Position numbers and translations under genes: made by a program. The notes under the pieces were generated by a model. It was not told where the DNA came from and ran no database searches. It saw nothing but the letters and a program-made list of their open reading frames with translations. From Candidatus Bipolaricaulota bacterium (GTDB taxonomy: Bacteria; Bipolaricaulota; Bipolaricaulia; Bipolaricaulales; Bipolaricaulaceae), in assembly GCA_030550535.1 (NCBI GenBank), contig JAUQPF010000040.1:1-50329 (forward strand): a stretch of 50,329 nt of DNA, given 5' to 3'. This document shows positions 32,822 through 41,018 of the stretch, piece after piece; within the stretch, counting starts at the first letter, position 1, and each line of letters begins with the position of its first letter.

Positions 32822-34038
32822 TCGACGTGGCCAAAATCCGCGGGGACTTTCCCATTCTCGGCCGCCTGGAGAACGGACGGCCCCTGGTCTACCTGGATTC
32901 CGCGGCCACGAGTCAAAAGCCCGTCCAGGTTCTGGAGGCCGAAGCCCGCTTCTATCGGGAGCACAACGCCAACGTGCGCCGAGGGATCTACCTCTTGGCC
33001 CATGAGGCCACCGAGCTCTACGAGGCTGCGCGCAGGAGGGTGGCCGAGTTCCTGGGCGCCAAACCCGAGGAGATCGTGTTCACCCGGGGCACCACCGAGG
33101 CCCTGAACCTCGCCGCCTGGGCCCTGGGGGAAACCCGCCTTTCCCCAGGGGACCGCATCCTGGTCACGGAGATGGAGCACCATGCGAACCTCCTGCCCTG
33201 GCAGGAAGTGGCGCGCCGCAGGGGCGCAGAGCTTTTGGCCATTCCGATCACCGCGGAAGGGGAGCTCGACCTTGGGGCCTTGCGCCGCCTTCTGGACGGC
33301 CGCACCAAGGTGGTGGCCGTGGCCCACGTGTCCAACGTTCTGGGCACGATCAACCCCATCCCCCTCCTCGCGGAGGAGGCGCACCGGGTGGGCGCGGTGG
33401 TGGTGGTGGACGCGGCGCAGTCCGTGCCCCACATGCCCGTGCGCGTGGGGGAACTTGGCGCGGACGTGCTCGCGTTCTCCGGGCACAAGATGCTGGGGCC
33501 CACGGGGATCGGGGTGCTTTGGGCGCGGGCCGAGCTCCTTGGGGCGTGGCCGCCCCTCCTCACCGGCGGGGAGATGATCCGGGAGGTATGGATCGAGCGG
33601 GCCACCTGGGCGGATCCGCCGGCGCGGTTTGAGGCCGGCACGCCGCCCATCGCCCAAGCCGTGGCCCTCGGCGCCGCCGTGGAGTACCTGGAGAACCTGG
33701 GGATGGCCGCAATCCAGGCCCACGGAAGGGCCCTCACCGCCCAGGCCCTGGAGGGCCTCCTCTCTCGCCCCTACGCGGAGGTTTACGGTCCAAGGGATCC
33801 GGAGAAACGCGGGGCCTTGGTGGCCTTCAACCTCAAGGGGGTCCATCCCCACGACGTGGCCACCCTTTTGGATCAGGAAGGGATTTGCATCCGTGCTGGG
33901 CACCATTGCGCCCAGCCCCTCCACCGCCGCTTGGGCCTATCCGCCTCCTGCCGGGCCTCGTTCTATCTGTACAACACGGGGGAGGAGGTGGAAGCTTTCC
34001 TCGCCGCGCTGGACCGAGCCTGGGAGGCCCTGCGATGA
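32818..34038 (+). CDS. sufS: Cysteine desulfurase SufS
   Basis: A 406-residue PLP enzyme that mobilises sulfur from cysteine. LVYLDSAATSQKP is the SufS opening, EHHANLLPWQEVA and VVVDAAQSVPHMPV are cofactor contacts, the PLP lysine is in SGHKMLGPTG, and the catalytic cysteine loop is IRAGHHCAQPLHRRLG. The start is the GTG overlapping the sufB stop (GTGA); the frame stays open upstream but that part is out-of-frame sufB sequence. Coupled to sufU by a four-base overlap. Confidence 0.96.
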   Translation: MIDVAKIRGDFPILGRLENGRPLVYLDSAATSQKPVQVLEAEARFYREHNANVRRGIYLLAHEATELYEAARRRVAEFLGAKPEEIVFTRGTTEALNLAAWALGETRLSPGDRILVTEMEHHANLLPWQEVARRRGAELLAIPITAEGELDLGALRRLLDGRTKVVAVAHVSNVLGTINPIPLLAEEAHRVGAVVVVDAAQSVPHMPVRVGELGADVLAFSGHKMLGPTGIGVLWARAELLGAWPPLLTGGEMIREVWIERATWADPPARFEAGTPPIAQAVALGAAVEYLENLGMAAIQAHGRALTAQALEGLLSRPYAEVYGPRDPEKRGALVAFNLKGVHPHDVATLLDQEGICIRAGHHCAQPLHRRLGLSASCRASFYLYNTGEEVEAFLAALDRAWEALR

Positions 34039-34400
34039 GCCCCTACGAGGAGGTGATCCTTGACCATTGGCGCAACCCGCGCAACAAGGGTCGGCTCGCG
34101 GACCCGGATCTCGTGGGGGTGGAGGTCAACCCCCTTTGCGGCGACGCGGTGCGGCTGGAGCTGAAGGTGGCGGAGGGGAAGGTGACGGACGTGCGCTTCG
34201 ATGGCGAAGGCTGCGCCATCTCCCAGGCCGCCGCCTCCCTCCTCACGGAGCTCGTGAAGGGCCGGACGCTTGAGGAACTCCGCACAATGGGGGATGAGGA
34301 GCTTCTCTCCGCTTTGGGCGGGGTCATCCAAACGCGCTTGAACTGCGCGCTTTTGCCCCTGCGCGCCCTGCGGCGCGCCCTCCAAAACTCACCGGCGTGA
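34035..34400 (+). CDS. sufU: SufU/IscU-type Fe-S scaffold or sulfur acceptor
   Basis: A 121-residue protein. The three metal or cluster-binding cysteines are in NPLCGDAV, GEGCAISQAAAS and TRLNCALLPLRAL, with the conserved Asp after the first. The distance between the second and third cysteines is about 43 residues, as in IscU, lacking the roughly 20-residue insertion typical of Bacillus SufU. No HscA-binding LPPVK motif is present. In this operon it most likely accepts sulfur from SufS. It overlaps the convergent Rrf2 gene by 12 bases. Confidence 0.92.
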   Translation: MSPYEEVILDHWRNPRNKGRLADPDLVGVEVNPLCGDAVRLELKVAEGKVTDVRFDGEGCAISQAAASLLTELVKGRTLEELRTMGDEELLSALGGVIQTRLNCALLPLRALRRALQNSPA

Positions 34401-34901
34401 GCGGCGCGTGCGTCCTTTAGCCCGGGGTTTTCTTGCGGTGCGGCGGGCGCGCTTGGCCTGGGCTTGGCCCCGCGGCGGAGCTGGCGGCCGCTCCGCCGCG
34501 CCCGCCAGGGCGATCACGTCGGCCAAAGTGGCCTGGGCCAACTCCCCAAGGAACTTCTCCTCGAGCGCCTGCCAAAAAGGAAAGGTTGGGCAATCCGGTT
34601 CCAGGCGCAGGGCATCCCGGCGCAGGCCGCCCAAGGCCAGGGCGGGTTCACGCTCCAAAACCTTGGCCACATCAGCGATCTTTATGGCTTGCGGATCCTT
34701 GATCAGGCGGAACCCGCCCATCCGGCCCTTTTGGGCCTCCAGATACCCCGCCGCGCGCAGGTCCAAAAGGATGCGACGCAAAACCGCTTCGGTCGTGCCG
34801 CACTGCTGCGCCAGATCCCGCACGGCCCCGCGGCGCTCCGGGCTCAGCGCGAGCTCATAGAGGGCACGAACTCCGTAACCTAGCCGCGTCCCTAAAAGCA
34901 T
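34389..34901 (-). CDS. Rrf2-family regulator with basic C-terminal tail
   Basis: A 170-residue regulator. The winged-helix part has LGTRLGYGVRALYELALSP, a recognition region GTTEAVLRRILLDLRAAGYL and the wing KGRMGGFRLIKDP. Only one cysteine lies in the usual cluster loop (DCPTFPFW), so an IscR-type three-cysteine cluster cannot form. The last 22 or so residues are an Arg/Lys-rich tail (AKRARRTARKPRAKGRTRR), which may add nonspecific nucleic acid binding. AAGGGGGCGAAG precedes the ATG at 34901. Convergent with the suf operon, so a role in Fe-S control is possible but unproven. Confidence 0.88.
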   Translation of the reverse strand: MLLGTRLGYGVRALYELALSPERRGAVRDLAQQCGTTEAVLRRILLDLRAAGYLEAQKGRMGGFRLIKDPQAIKIADVAKVLEREPALALGGLRRDALRLEPDCPTFPFWQALEEKFLGELAQATLADVIALAGAAERPPAPPRGQAQAKRARRTARKPRAKGRTRRSRR

Positions 34902-34924
34902 CTTCGCCCCCTTACCGCAACGGA

Positions 34925-34942
34925 CATGGTAACGTGAACATG
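34925..34942 (-). promoter_or_regulatory. Candidate operator overlapping the rrf2 -10 box
   Basis: Imperfect palindrome CATGGT-AACGTG-AACATG. It covers the -10 region of the regulator's own promoter, the usual position for autorepression by Rrf2 proteins. Inferred from symmetry and position. Confidence 0.4.
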
Positions 34943-34955
34943 GCCAAGCTGTCAA
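34926..34955 (-). promoter_or_regulatory. Promoter of rrf2 gene
   Basis: On the minus strand a perfect TTGACA (34950-34955), an 18-base spacer and TACCAT (34926-34931). The leader is about 20 bases and contains a ribosome binding site. This is the best -35 element in the window. Confidence 0.7.
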
Positions 34956-35004
34956 GCGGAAAAGCCGCTAGGACAAAATGACCACAAACTTTGCCGGATT
35001 AACC

Positions 35005-36057
35005 CTAAGCGCGGGGAACCCCGTGCAAGTGGCGGGAGCGCAGCTGTCCGCAGGCCGCTTGGATGCGAATCCCCCGAGAGCGCCGCACCGTGACGTCGAT
35101 CCCCTGGGCCAGGAGCTCCCGTCGGAAGAGCTCGATCTGGCCAGCGGAAGGGCGCTCGAAGGGGAGCCCGGGCGCGGGGTTGAAGGGGATGAGGTTCACG
35201 TGGGCCAGGCGGCCGCGCAGGAGCTTGGCCAGGGCCCGCGCGTGCACAAGCCCATCGTTCACACCGGAAAGGAGCACGTATTCGTAAGTGACGCGGCGCC
35301 CGGTGGCCAAAGCGTAGGCATCGGCCGCCCGCAGGACCTCGGAGAGCGGCCAACGTGCGCTCATCGGCACCAGCTTCCGCCGCAATTTTTCGTCGGGCGC
35401 GTGAAGGGAGATGGCCAAATTGAACTGCCGCCCCTCCTGGGCCAGGCGCAGGATCCCCGGCACCACCCCCACGGTGGAGAGCGTGATCCGCCGAGCCCCG
35501 AGAGCGAACCCCCGGGGATCGTTGAGGTTCCGCAAGGCCTTGAGGGTGGCCTCGTGGTTGAGGAGGGGCTCGCCCATCCCCATGACCACCACGTGGCTCA
35601 CCCGCTCCCCCTTCTCCCTGAGGATTCGGGCGAAGTGCAGGACCTGGGCGGCGATCTCGCCGGCCGTGAGGTTCCGCACAAACCCCATTTGTCCGGTGGC
35701 GCAAAAGGCGCAGCCCACCGGACACCCCACCTGGGTGGAGATGCACACCGTCCGCCGGTCCTCCTCGGGGATGAGCACGGCCTCCACGCTCGTCCCATCC
35801 TCCAGCCCAAGGAGAACCTTTTCCGTCCCTTCCTCATCCTGCTCGCGGGCCAGGACGGGGGGAAGGGCGAGCCGGAAACGCTCGGCCAGGGCCTCCCGCA
35901 GGGGCAAGGACAGGTTGGTCATGGCGCCGAAGTCCAAACAGAGGTGGCGCCAGACCCACTCCCACACCTGGCGGGCGCGGTAGGCTGGCTCGCCCCAGGC
36001 CCGAAGCTCCGCAGCAAGCTCCTCCAAGGAAAGATCGAGGAGGAAAGCCTTTGCCAT
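35005..36057 (-). CDS. rlmN: 23S rRNA (adenine2503-C2)/tRNA methyltransferase RlmN
   Basis: A 350-residue radical SAM methyltransferase that modifies A2503 of 23S rRNA and A37 of some tRNAs. The Fe-S motif is CPVGCAFCATGQMGF (C-x3-C-x2-C), followed by VVVMGMGEPLLN and ISLHAPDEKLR. The methyl-carrying cysteine near the C terminus is in IQAACGQL. The ATG at 36057 lies 7 bases after a CATAAT box; the upstream GTG would add three residues. Confidence 0.96.
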   Translation of the reverse strand: MAKAFLLDLSLEELAAELRAWGEPAYRARQVWEWVWRHLCLDFGAMTNLSLPLREALAERFRLALPPVLAREQDEEGTEKVLLGLEDGTSVEAVLIPEEDRRTVCISTQVGCPVGCAFCATGQMGFVRNLTAGEIAAQVLHFARILREKGERVSHVVVMGMGEPLLNHEATLKALRNLNDPRGFALGARRITLSTVGVVPGILRLAQEGRQFNLAISLHAPDEKLRRKLVPMSARWPLSEVLRAADAYALATGRRVTYEYVLLSGVNDGLVHARALAKLLRGRLAHVNLIPFNPAPGLPFERPSAGQIELFRRELLAQGIDVTVRRSRGIRIQAACGQLRSRHLHGVPRA

Positions 36058-36064
36058 CGTGACC

Positions 36065-36070
36065 ATTATG
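36065..36070 (-). promoter_or_regulatory. -10 box, probable leaderless promoter of rlmN
   Basis: CATAAT on the minus strand, 7 bases before the rlmN ATG, with no ribosome binding site. Confidence 0.45.
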
Positions 36071-36117
36071 CCGAAGTCTGGGCCTTTTGCCCGGGGCGGG
36101 ATAAGCTCCTGACGAGC

Positions 36118-37446
36118 ATGGCCGAGCTGATTCTAGAGGGGGGCACGGTGGTGACGCGGCGCAGGGTGGGCCCGGCGGCGGTGCGCATCCGGGACGGACG
36201 CATCGTGCGCGTGGGCCCCCGGGGTGGGCGGCGCGCCCGCCGAGAGAACGCCAAGGGGCTTCTGATCCTTCCTGGAGCCGTGGACGCCCACGTGCATTTC
36301 GCCCTTCCCGTGGCCGGGACGCGCTCCGCCGACGATTTCCTCTCGGGGTCCCAAGCGGCTCTGGCCGGCGGGGTCACGACCTTCGTGGATTTCACCGTGG
36401 GCCGACCCGACCTGGCGCTTCCGGAGGCCGTGGAGGCCCGCCTCAAGGAGGCCCAGCCCAGCGTGGCCGATTACGCCCTCCACGTGGAGATGATCGGCTG
36501 GACCCCTGAGCGCGCCAAGGAGATCCGGGCGTGCGCGGAGTTGGGCCTCCGCTCCTTCAAGTTCTACTTGGCCTATTCCGACTCGGGGCGGCGCACGGAC
36601 CTGCGGACCCTCCGGGCGGCCATGGAGACCATTCGGGAGATCGGCGGCGTGGCCATGGTCCACGCCGAGGCCGATGAGCTTGTGGAGCCTAAAAAGGGTC
36701 CGTTTCCCTGGGCCCGGCCTGCCGCAAGCGAGGAGACGGCCATCCTGGAGGTGGGGGTTCTCGCCAGGGAGACCGGCTGCTCCACGTACATTGCCCACAT
36801 CTCCTCGGCCCTGGGCCTTGGGGCCCTGCGCTGGGCCCAGCGCCAGGGCGCGCCCATCGTGGGCGAGACCTGCCCCCACTACCTCCTTTTGGACCAGTCC
36901 GTGTACGAGCGCCCCGACGGGCACCTTTTTTCCGTGACTCCGCCCTTGCGGGAGCCCCGCGATCGCGAGGCCCTGTGGGAAGCCCTTCGCCGGGGGCTCC
37001 TGCGGGCTGTGGCCACCGACCACTGTCCCTTTTCGCGCGCCCAAAAGGATCCGTACCGGGACGAACCCGGTCGCTTGCCCTCGGGCCTCCCTGGAGTGGA
37101 GACGCTTCTGGTGCTTCTTCACAGCGAGGGTGTGGCCAAGGGGCGCCTGACGCTCGGGCAGCTCGTGGGGTACGCCTGCGAGGGCCCCGCGCGGGCCTTC
37201 GGCCTCTGGCCCAGGAAGGGGACGCTCCGTCCCGGCGCCGACGCGGACCTCGTCCTCCTCGACCCGAAGGCGCGCTGGACCCTCCGCGCCCAGAACCTCC
37301 ACATGAACACGGACTTCTCGCCCTACGAGGGGCTTGAGGTTCAGGGGCGCGTGGTGGGGGTGCTTTCCCGCGGGGAGTGGGTGTACCGGGACGGCGAGAT
37401 CCTGGCCCAGCCCGGACGAGGCCAGTTCATCCCGTGGCAGAGCTGA
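36118..37446 (+). CDS. Dihydropyrimidinase/hydantoinase-family cyclic amidohydrolase
   Basis: A 442-residue binuclear-metal amidohydrolase. Metal ligands are in DAHVHF, the carboxylated-lysine region is LRSFKFYLAYS, and the other histidines and aspartate are in MVHAEAD, IAHISS and ATDHCPFS. The TDHCPF form is typical of dihydropyrimidinases and D-hydantoinases rather than dihydroorotases, although allantoinase-like activity cannot be excluded. The next gene is a YqeB-type selenium/molybdenum hydroxylase accessory protein, so a purine or pyrimidine catabolic role is likely. A TAAGCT box sits 10 bases before the ATG. It overlaps the next gene by 13 bases. Confidence 0.9.
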   Translation: MAELILEGGTVVTRRRVGPAAVRIRDGRIVRVGPRGGRRARRENAKGLLILPGAVDAHVHFALPVAGTRSADDFLSGSQAALAGGVTTFVDFTVGRPDLALPEAVEARLKEAQPSVADYALHVEMIGWTPERAKEIRACAELGLRSFKFYLAYSDSGRRTDLRTLRAAMETIREIGGVAMVHAEADELVEPKKGPFPWARPAASEETAILEVGVLARETGCSTYIAHISSALGLGALRWAQRQGAPIVGETCPHYLLLDQSVYERPDGHLFSVTPPLREPRDREALWEALRRGLLRAVATDHCPFSRAQKDPYRDEPGRLPSGLPGVETLLVLLHSEGVAKGRLTLGQLVGYACEGPARAFGLWPRKGTLRPGADADLVLLDPKARWTLRAQNLHMNTDFSPYEGLEVQGRVVGVLSRGEWVYRDGEILAQPGRGQFIPWQS

Positions 37447-38264
37447 GGCTCGCGTTCATCCGGGGTGCGGGCGACGTGGGCACCGCGGTGGGGCTCCTTT
37501 TGCGCTCCTTGGGTTTCGCCCTCGTCTACAGCGAGCTCCCCAAGCCCACGACGCTGCGCCGCTTCGCCTCCTTTGCCGAGGCCGTGTACCGCGGGGAGTG
37601 GGCAGTGGAGGGGGTGCGCGCGCGGCTCGCCCGCGCCCCGGAGGAGGCGCGGGACCTGGCGCGCGGGGGCTGGGTGGCCGTGCTGGCCCCGGAGGGCGAT
37701 GCCCTAACCCGGCTGAAACCTGCGGTGCTCGTGGACGCCCGTATGGCCAAAAGGAACCTGGGGACGCGGAAGGAAGAGGCGCCGGTGGTGATCGGGCTTG
37801 GGCCGGGGTTCACCGCCGGGGTGGACTGCCATGCCGCCGTGGAGACCTGGGAAGGCCCTGAGCTTGGCCGGGTGTACCTCCAAGGTGGCCCCCTTCCGCC
37901 CACCCACCGGCCCTGCCGCATCGAGGGCTTCGCAGAGGAGCGGGTGATCCGGGCACCGCAGGGCGGTGTCCTTGAGACGTTGCGGGAGATCGGGGACCTC
38001 GTGGAGGAGGGCGATCCTGTGGCCCGCATCGACAACGCCGTTCTTCATGCGCCGATCTCCGGGGTGATTCGCGGCCTTGTCCACTCCGGGGTGGAGGTAC
38101 ATCCAGGGATGAAGGTGGCGGAGATCGATCCCCGGCGGGATCCTGCGCTTCCCTGCAAGATCTCCACGCGATCCCTCAGGATCGCCGAGGGGGTGGCGGA
38201 GGCCCTGCGGCTACTTGCGGGCCCGCCAAGCCGCCTTGATCTCCCCAAAGAAGAGGGTGTGTAG
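37434..38264 (+). CDS. yqeB: YqeB/EF2563-family selenium-dependent molybdenum hydroxylase system protein
   Basis: A 276-residue protein with an N-terminal Rossmann-like start (AFIRGAGDVGTAVGLLLRSLGF), the family segment ALVYSELPKPTTLRRFASFAEAVY, then VLVDARMAKRN and VVIGLGPGFTAGVDCHAAVET. A C-terminal lipoyl-like hairpin follows (APQGGVLETLREIGDLVEEGDPVA). Members accompany selenium-dependent molybdenum hydroxylases such as xanthine dehydrogenase and are thought to help cofactor maturation. No hydroxylase, selD or other partner is in this window. The GTG at 37434 overlaps the amidohydrolase stop. The 3' end overlaps the convergent flavin reductase gene by 54 bases. Confidence 0.88.
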   Translation: MAELRLAFIRGAGDVGTAVGLLLRSLGFALVYSELPKPTTLRRFASFAEAVYRGEWAVEGVRARLARAPEEARDLARGGWVAVLAPEGDALTRLKPAVLVDARMAKRNLGTRKEEAPVVIGLGPGFTAGVDCHAAVETWEGPELGRVYLQGGPLPPTHRPCRIEGFAEERVIRAPQGGVLETLREIGDLVEEGDPVARIDNAVLHAPISGVIRGLVHSGVEVHPGMKVAEIDPRRDPALPCKISTRSLRIAEGVAEALRLLAGPPSRLDLPKEEGV

Positions 38265-38744
38265 GTTCCCTTGGGGGTAAAAGCGGCCGCGCACCTCCGG
38301 GGAGAGGATGTCCTCGGGCCGGAGGTCCACGCGCGCCACCACCCGACATTCATAGAGAAGATCGCAATCGGTGAGCACGGGAACGTCCACCTCCCGCCCC
38401 TTTTCCCAGCGGAGGCCAAGCTCCTTGAACTTGTCCACGTCGCGACCGGATTTCTCCCCGCAGAACTCCAACTCCTTCCCCATGGTCCCCATGGGGACGT
38501 TCACGGTGAACGCGCCCGCGTGAAGGAGGCAGGCGTGGGTGTAGCGGGAGGGCCGCACCAGGACAAGGAGAAGCGGTTGATACCAGGCCGTGCCCAGGAG
38601 GGCCCATCCGATGGTCATGGCGTTGGGCCGGCCCTGGGGATCCACGGACACCAAGAACGCCCCATCCCGCCCAAGCTGTTTCTGGACCTCCGCAAAACCC
38701 ACCCAGGGCTCGATCCGCCGAAACCTTTGATCAAACGCGCTCAT
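38211..38744 (-). CDS. Flavin reductase-like (FMN-binding) protein
   Basis: A 177-residue flavoprotein of the flavin reductase/flavoredoxin family. Typical elements are GAFLVSVDPQGRPNAMTIGWALLG, the PLLLVLVRPSRYTHACL strand-turn, AFTVNVP and EFCGEKSGRDVDKF. It binds FMN and probably mediates electron transfer or flavin reduction in the cytoplasm. It is translationally coupled (ATGA) to the upstream TGS/uridine-kinase fusion gene, whose product has no evident redox role. Confidence 0.88.
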   Translation of the reverse strand: MSAFDQRFRRIEPWVGFAEVQKQLGRDGAFLVSVDPQGRPNAMTIGWALLGTAWYQPLLLVLVRPSRYTHACLLHAGAFTVNVPMGTMGKELEFCGEKSGRDVDKFKELGLRWEKGREVDVPVLTDCDLLYECRVVARVDLRPEDILSPEVRGRFYPQGNLHTLFFGEIKAAWRARK

Positions 38745-40447
38745 CCGCGCCTCCAGGTGGCCCGCTCGAACGGGCTTGGATAGTAGCCCGCGAGGATCCC
38801 GCCCCCGATGAACTCCCGGAGGATGGAGGTGGCGGGCACCTCCTCGCCCGGGTAGGGGGTGAAAAGCCGAAGGATCCCAAGAAGCCTTTCCGCCTCCAGG
38901 CGCAGCCGCGGGTGCCGCACCTGCAAAAGCAGGGGCTCCGCCCGCGTCCGAAGCACGTTCCACTCGTACACTAGAGCGGAGTTGAACATCACATCGGCCT
39001 TGCCCTGGTAGGGGAAGACGAAGCGTTTTTCCCCGCGGCGCACGTTGCCCCAAAGGGCCAGGGTTTTCTCCGCGTCGTAACCGCGAAAGGCCGCGTCCCG
39101 CACAATGCGGCGGATGAGGCGCGTATCGGTGGTGGAGATGCGTACGTGGTCGTCCACGTTGAGCTGGGTCAGGGCGGAGACGTAGATGCGGAACACCTGG
39201 GCTCCGAAGTCGCGGGGCAAGACCGCAGGGTTCAGGCAGTGGAGGCCCTCCACGAGGAGGAGGGCATCCTCATCGAGCTTCAGGGTGAGGCCCTGCTTGC
39301 GCTGCCCGGTGGGGAAATCGAAATAGGGAAGGGTCACGGCCCTTCCGGAGAGGAGCTCCTCCATCTGGGCGTGGAAGAGGGGGAGGTCCACGGCGGAGAT
39401 GTCGTCGAAATCGGTGAGGCCCCGGCGGGCCATCTCCTCCCGGGGGAGGAAGTAGTCATCCAGCGAGATGGGATACGGACGGAGGCCCAAGGCCAAAAGC
39501 TGGATGGCCAGGCGCTTGGTGAACGTGGTCTTTCCGGAAGAGGAGGGGCCGGCGATGAGCACGATCTTGGGGCCGCGCTGGGCAATGGCCTGGGCGATCT
39601 GGGCAATCCTCTGCTCGTGCAGGGCCTCGGAAACAAGGATGATCTCGGTGATGCGGCCCGTGCGGATCGTCTCGTTCATCGTGGGCACATCGTAGACCCC
39701 AAGGAGCTCCAGCCAGCGCCCGTACTCCTCGAACACCTGCCAAAGGGCGTGGTAATCCTCCACGGGCCCAAGCTCCGTGGGCCGCTCCCGCCGCGGGAAC
39801 TGCAGGATGAACCCATCGTGGTAGGGATGGAGGCGGAAGTACCGGAGGTGTCCGGCGGAGGGGACCATGGGGCCGAAGGGATAATCCTGGAAGGCGCCCA
39901 GCCGATAGAGGGGAACGGTCCCGGAGTTCAGGGCGGCAATGAGCTGGGCTTTCGGGGCCAAGCCCCGATCCGCGAGGATCCGCGCGGCCTCCGCGGTGGG
40001 GAGAACCTCCTTCTCGATGGGCCGATCCTCCTCCACCCACGTGCGCATGAGGCCCTCCAGGCGGGCCAGCTCCTCCTGGGTGAAGGGCGGGCGGCCGGCC
40101 ACCCGGCAGTAGTAGCCGCCGAAGGGCACGGAGTGGTCGATGATGAGGCGGGCCTCGGGGAAGAGTTCCGCCGCGGCCGCGGCCAAAAGGAAGCTCAGGG
40201 AGCGGGTGTAGATCCGAATCCCCTCGGAGTCCGTGAGGAAGAGGGGGCGGACCTCGGCGTCGCGACGCAGGGGCTCCGAAAGCTCCCTGAGCTCCCCGTC
40301 CACGAGGGCGGCCACCGCCGGCACCGTGGGGTCCGGGTAGGCCGCGGTCACGAACTCCTCAAGCTTCGTTCCCACCGGACCCTCAAAGATGCGGCCGTCC
40401 GGAAAGATGGCGTGCACGGTGTCCCTGGGCTTTCCCTCGCGCACCAT
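38741..40447 (-). CDS. TGS-ThrRS-SAD-uridine kinase fusion (nucleoside kinase-like)
   Basis: A 568-residue fusion. Residues about 1-75 are a TGS domain (AIFPDGRIFEGPVGTKL). Residues about 80-250 resemble the threonyl/alanyl-tRNA synthetase second additional domain (IIDHSVPFGGYYCRV, HPYHDGFIL). Residues about 285-480 are a uridine-kinase/phosphoribulokinase-like P-loop kinase: IAGPSSSGKTTFTKRL, then ISLDDYFLPRE and LLLVEGLHCLNP. Similar fusions occur in Thermotoga and clostridia; a nucleoside-kinase function is likely, and the role of the tRNA-synthetase-like part is unknown. A TATAAT box lies 9 bases before the ATG and no ribosome binding site is visible. Confidence 0.9.
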   Translation of the reverse strand: MVREGKPRDTVHAIFPDGRIFEGPVGTKLEEFVTAAYPDPTVPAVAALVDGELRELSEPLRRDAEVRPLFLTDSEGIRIYTRSLSFLLAAAAAELFPEARLIIDHSVPFGGYYCRVAGRPPFTQEELARLEGLMRTWVEEDRPIEKEVLPTAEAARILADRGLAPKAQLIAALNSGTVPLYRLGAFQDYPFGPMVPSAGHLRYFRLHPYHDGFILQFPRRERPTELGPVEDYHALWQVFEEYGRWLELLGVYDVPTMNETIRTGRITEIILVSEALHEQRIAQIAQAIAQRGPKIVLIAGPSSSGKTTFTKRLAIQLLALGLRPYPISLDDYFLPREEMARRGLTDFDDISAVDLPLFHAQMEELLSGRAVTLPYFDFPTGQRKQGLTLKLDEDALLLVEGLHCLNPAVLPRDFGAQVFRIYVSALTQLNVDDHVRISTTDTRLIRRIVRDAAFRGYDAEKTLALWGNVRRGEKRFVFPYQGKADVMFNSALVYEWNVLRTRAEPLLLQVRHPRLRLEAERLLGILRLFTPYPGEEVPATSILREFIGGGILAGYYPSPFERATWRRG

Positions 40448-40456
40448 AGAGTCCAG

Positions 40457-40462
40457 ATTATA
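40457..40462 (-). promoter_or_regulatory. -10 box, probable leaderless promoter of kinase fusion gene
   Basis: Perfect TATAAT on the minus strand, 9 bases before the ATG. It overlaps the stop codon of the upstream macrodomain gene. Confidence 0.55.
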
Positions 40463-41018
40463 GACCTTTCACGCGCTCCCAGGCCGCCCGGTACGCCTGA
40501 AAATCGGGGACGGAAAAGAGGACGAACCGAACCTCCTGGAGCTTTCCCGGATTCTCCCGCAGGAAATCCCGCACGGTCCGCAGGGCCACCTCCGCGGCCT
40601 GATCCACGGGATAGCCGTAGGCGCCGGTGGAGATGCTGGGAAACGCGATCGTTCGGAGGCCCTTTTCCACGGCCAGGATGAGGCAGGACCGGTAAGCCTT
40701 GGCCAAAAGCGCGGGCTCGCCCTTGGCCCCGCCCTGCCACACCGGGCCCACGGTGTGGATGACGAACTTGGCCGGGAGGTTTCCGCCGGGGGTGAGCACG
40801 GCCTCCCCGGTGGGGAGACGCCCCCGTTCTTGGCGGATACGGGCGGCGGCCTCCGTCACCAGGGGGCCGCCGGCCCGGTGGATGGCCCCGGAGACCCCGC
40901 CGCCCGGGGTGAGGTCGGGGTTGGCCGCGTTCACGATGGCCTCCACCTCTTGCTTGGTGATGTCCCCCTGCACCAGGACCAGGCGGGTTCCCGCCACCTC
41001 CGTCTCAAACCGCTCCAT
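40458..41018 (-). CDS. Macrodomain protein (O-acetyl-ADP-ribose deacetylase/ADP-ribosyl hydrolase type)
   Basis: A 186-residue single macrodomain of the MacroD class. Ligand-binding segments are [33 protein letters not shown] and [10 protein letters not shown]. It should bind ADP-ribose and remove ADP-ribosyl or acetyl-ADP-ribose groups. GGAGGGGCGAGG precedes the ATG. It overlaps the upstream zincin-HEPN gene by 14 bases, so the two are co-expressed. Confidence 0.93.
   Translation of the reverse strand: MERFETEVAGTRLVLVQGDITKQEVEAIVNAANPDLTPGGGVSGAIHRAGGPLVTEAAARIRQERGRLPTGEAVLTPGGNLPAKFVIHTVGPVWQGGAKGEPALLAKAYRSCLILAVEKGLRTIAFPSISTGAYGYPVDQAAEVALRTVRDFLRENPGKLQEVRFVLFSVPDFQAYRAAWERVKGL

Noticed and set aside
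34978-36117. Apparent N-terminal extension of the hydantoinase
   Set aside because: It is the antisense of rlmN. The true start ATG at 36118 follows a promoter-like box and begins with the usual first strand of the family.
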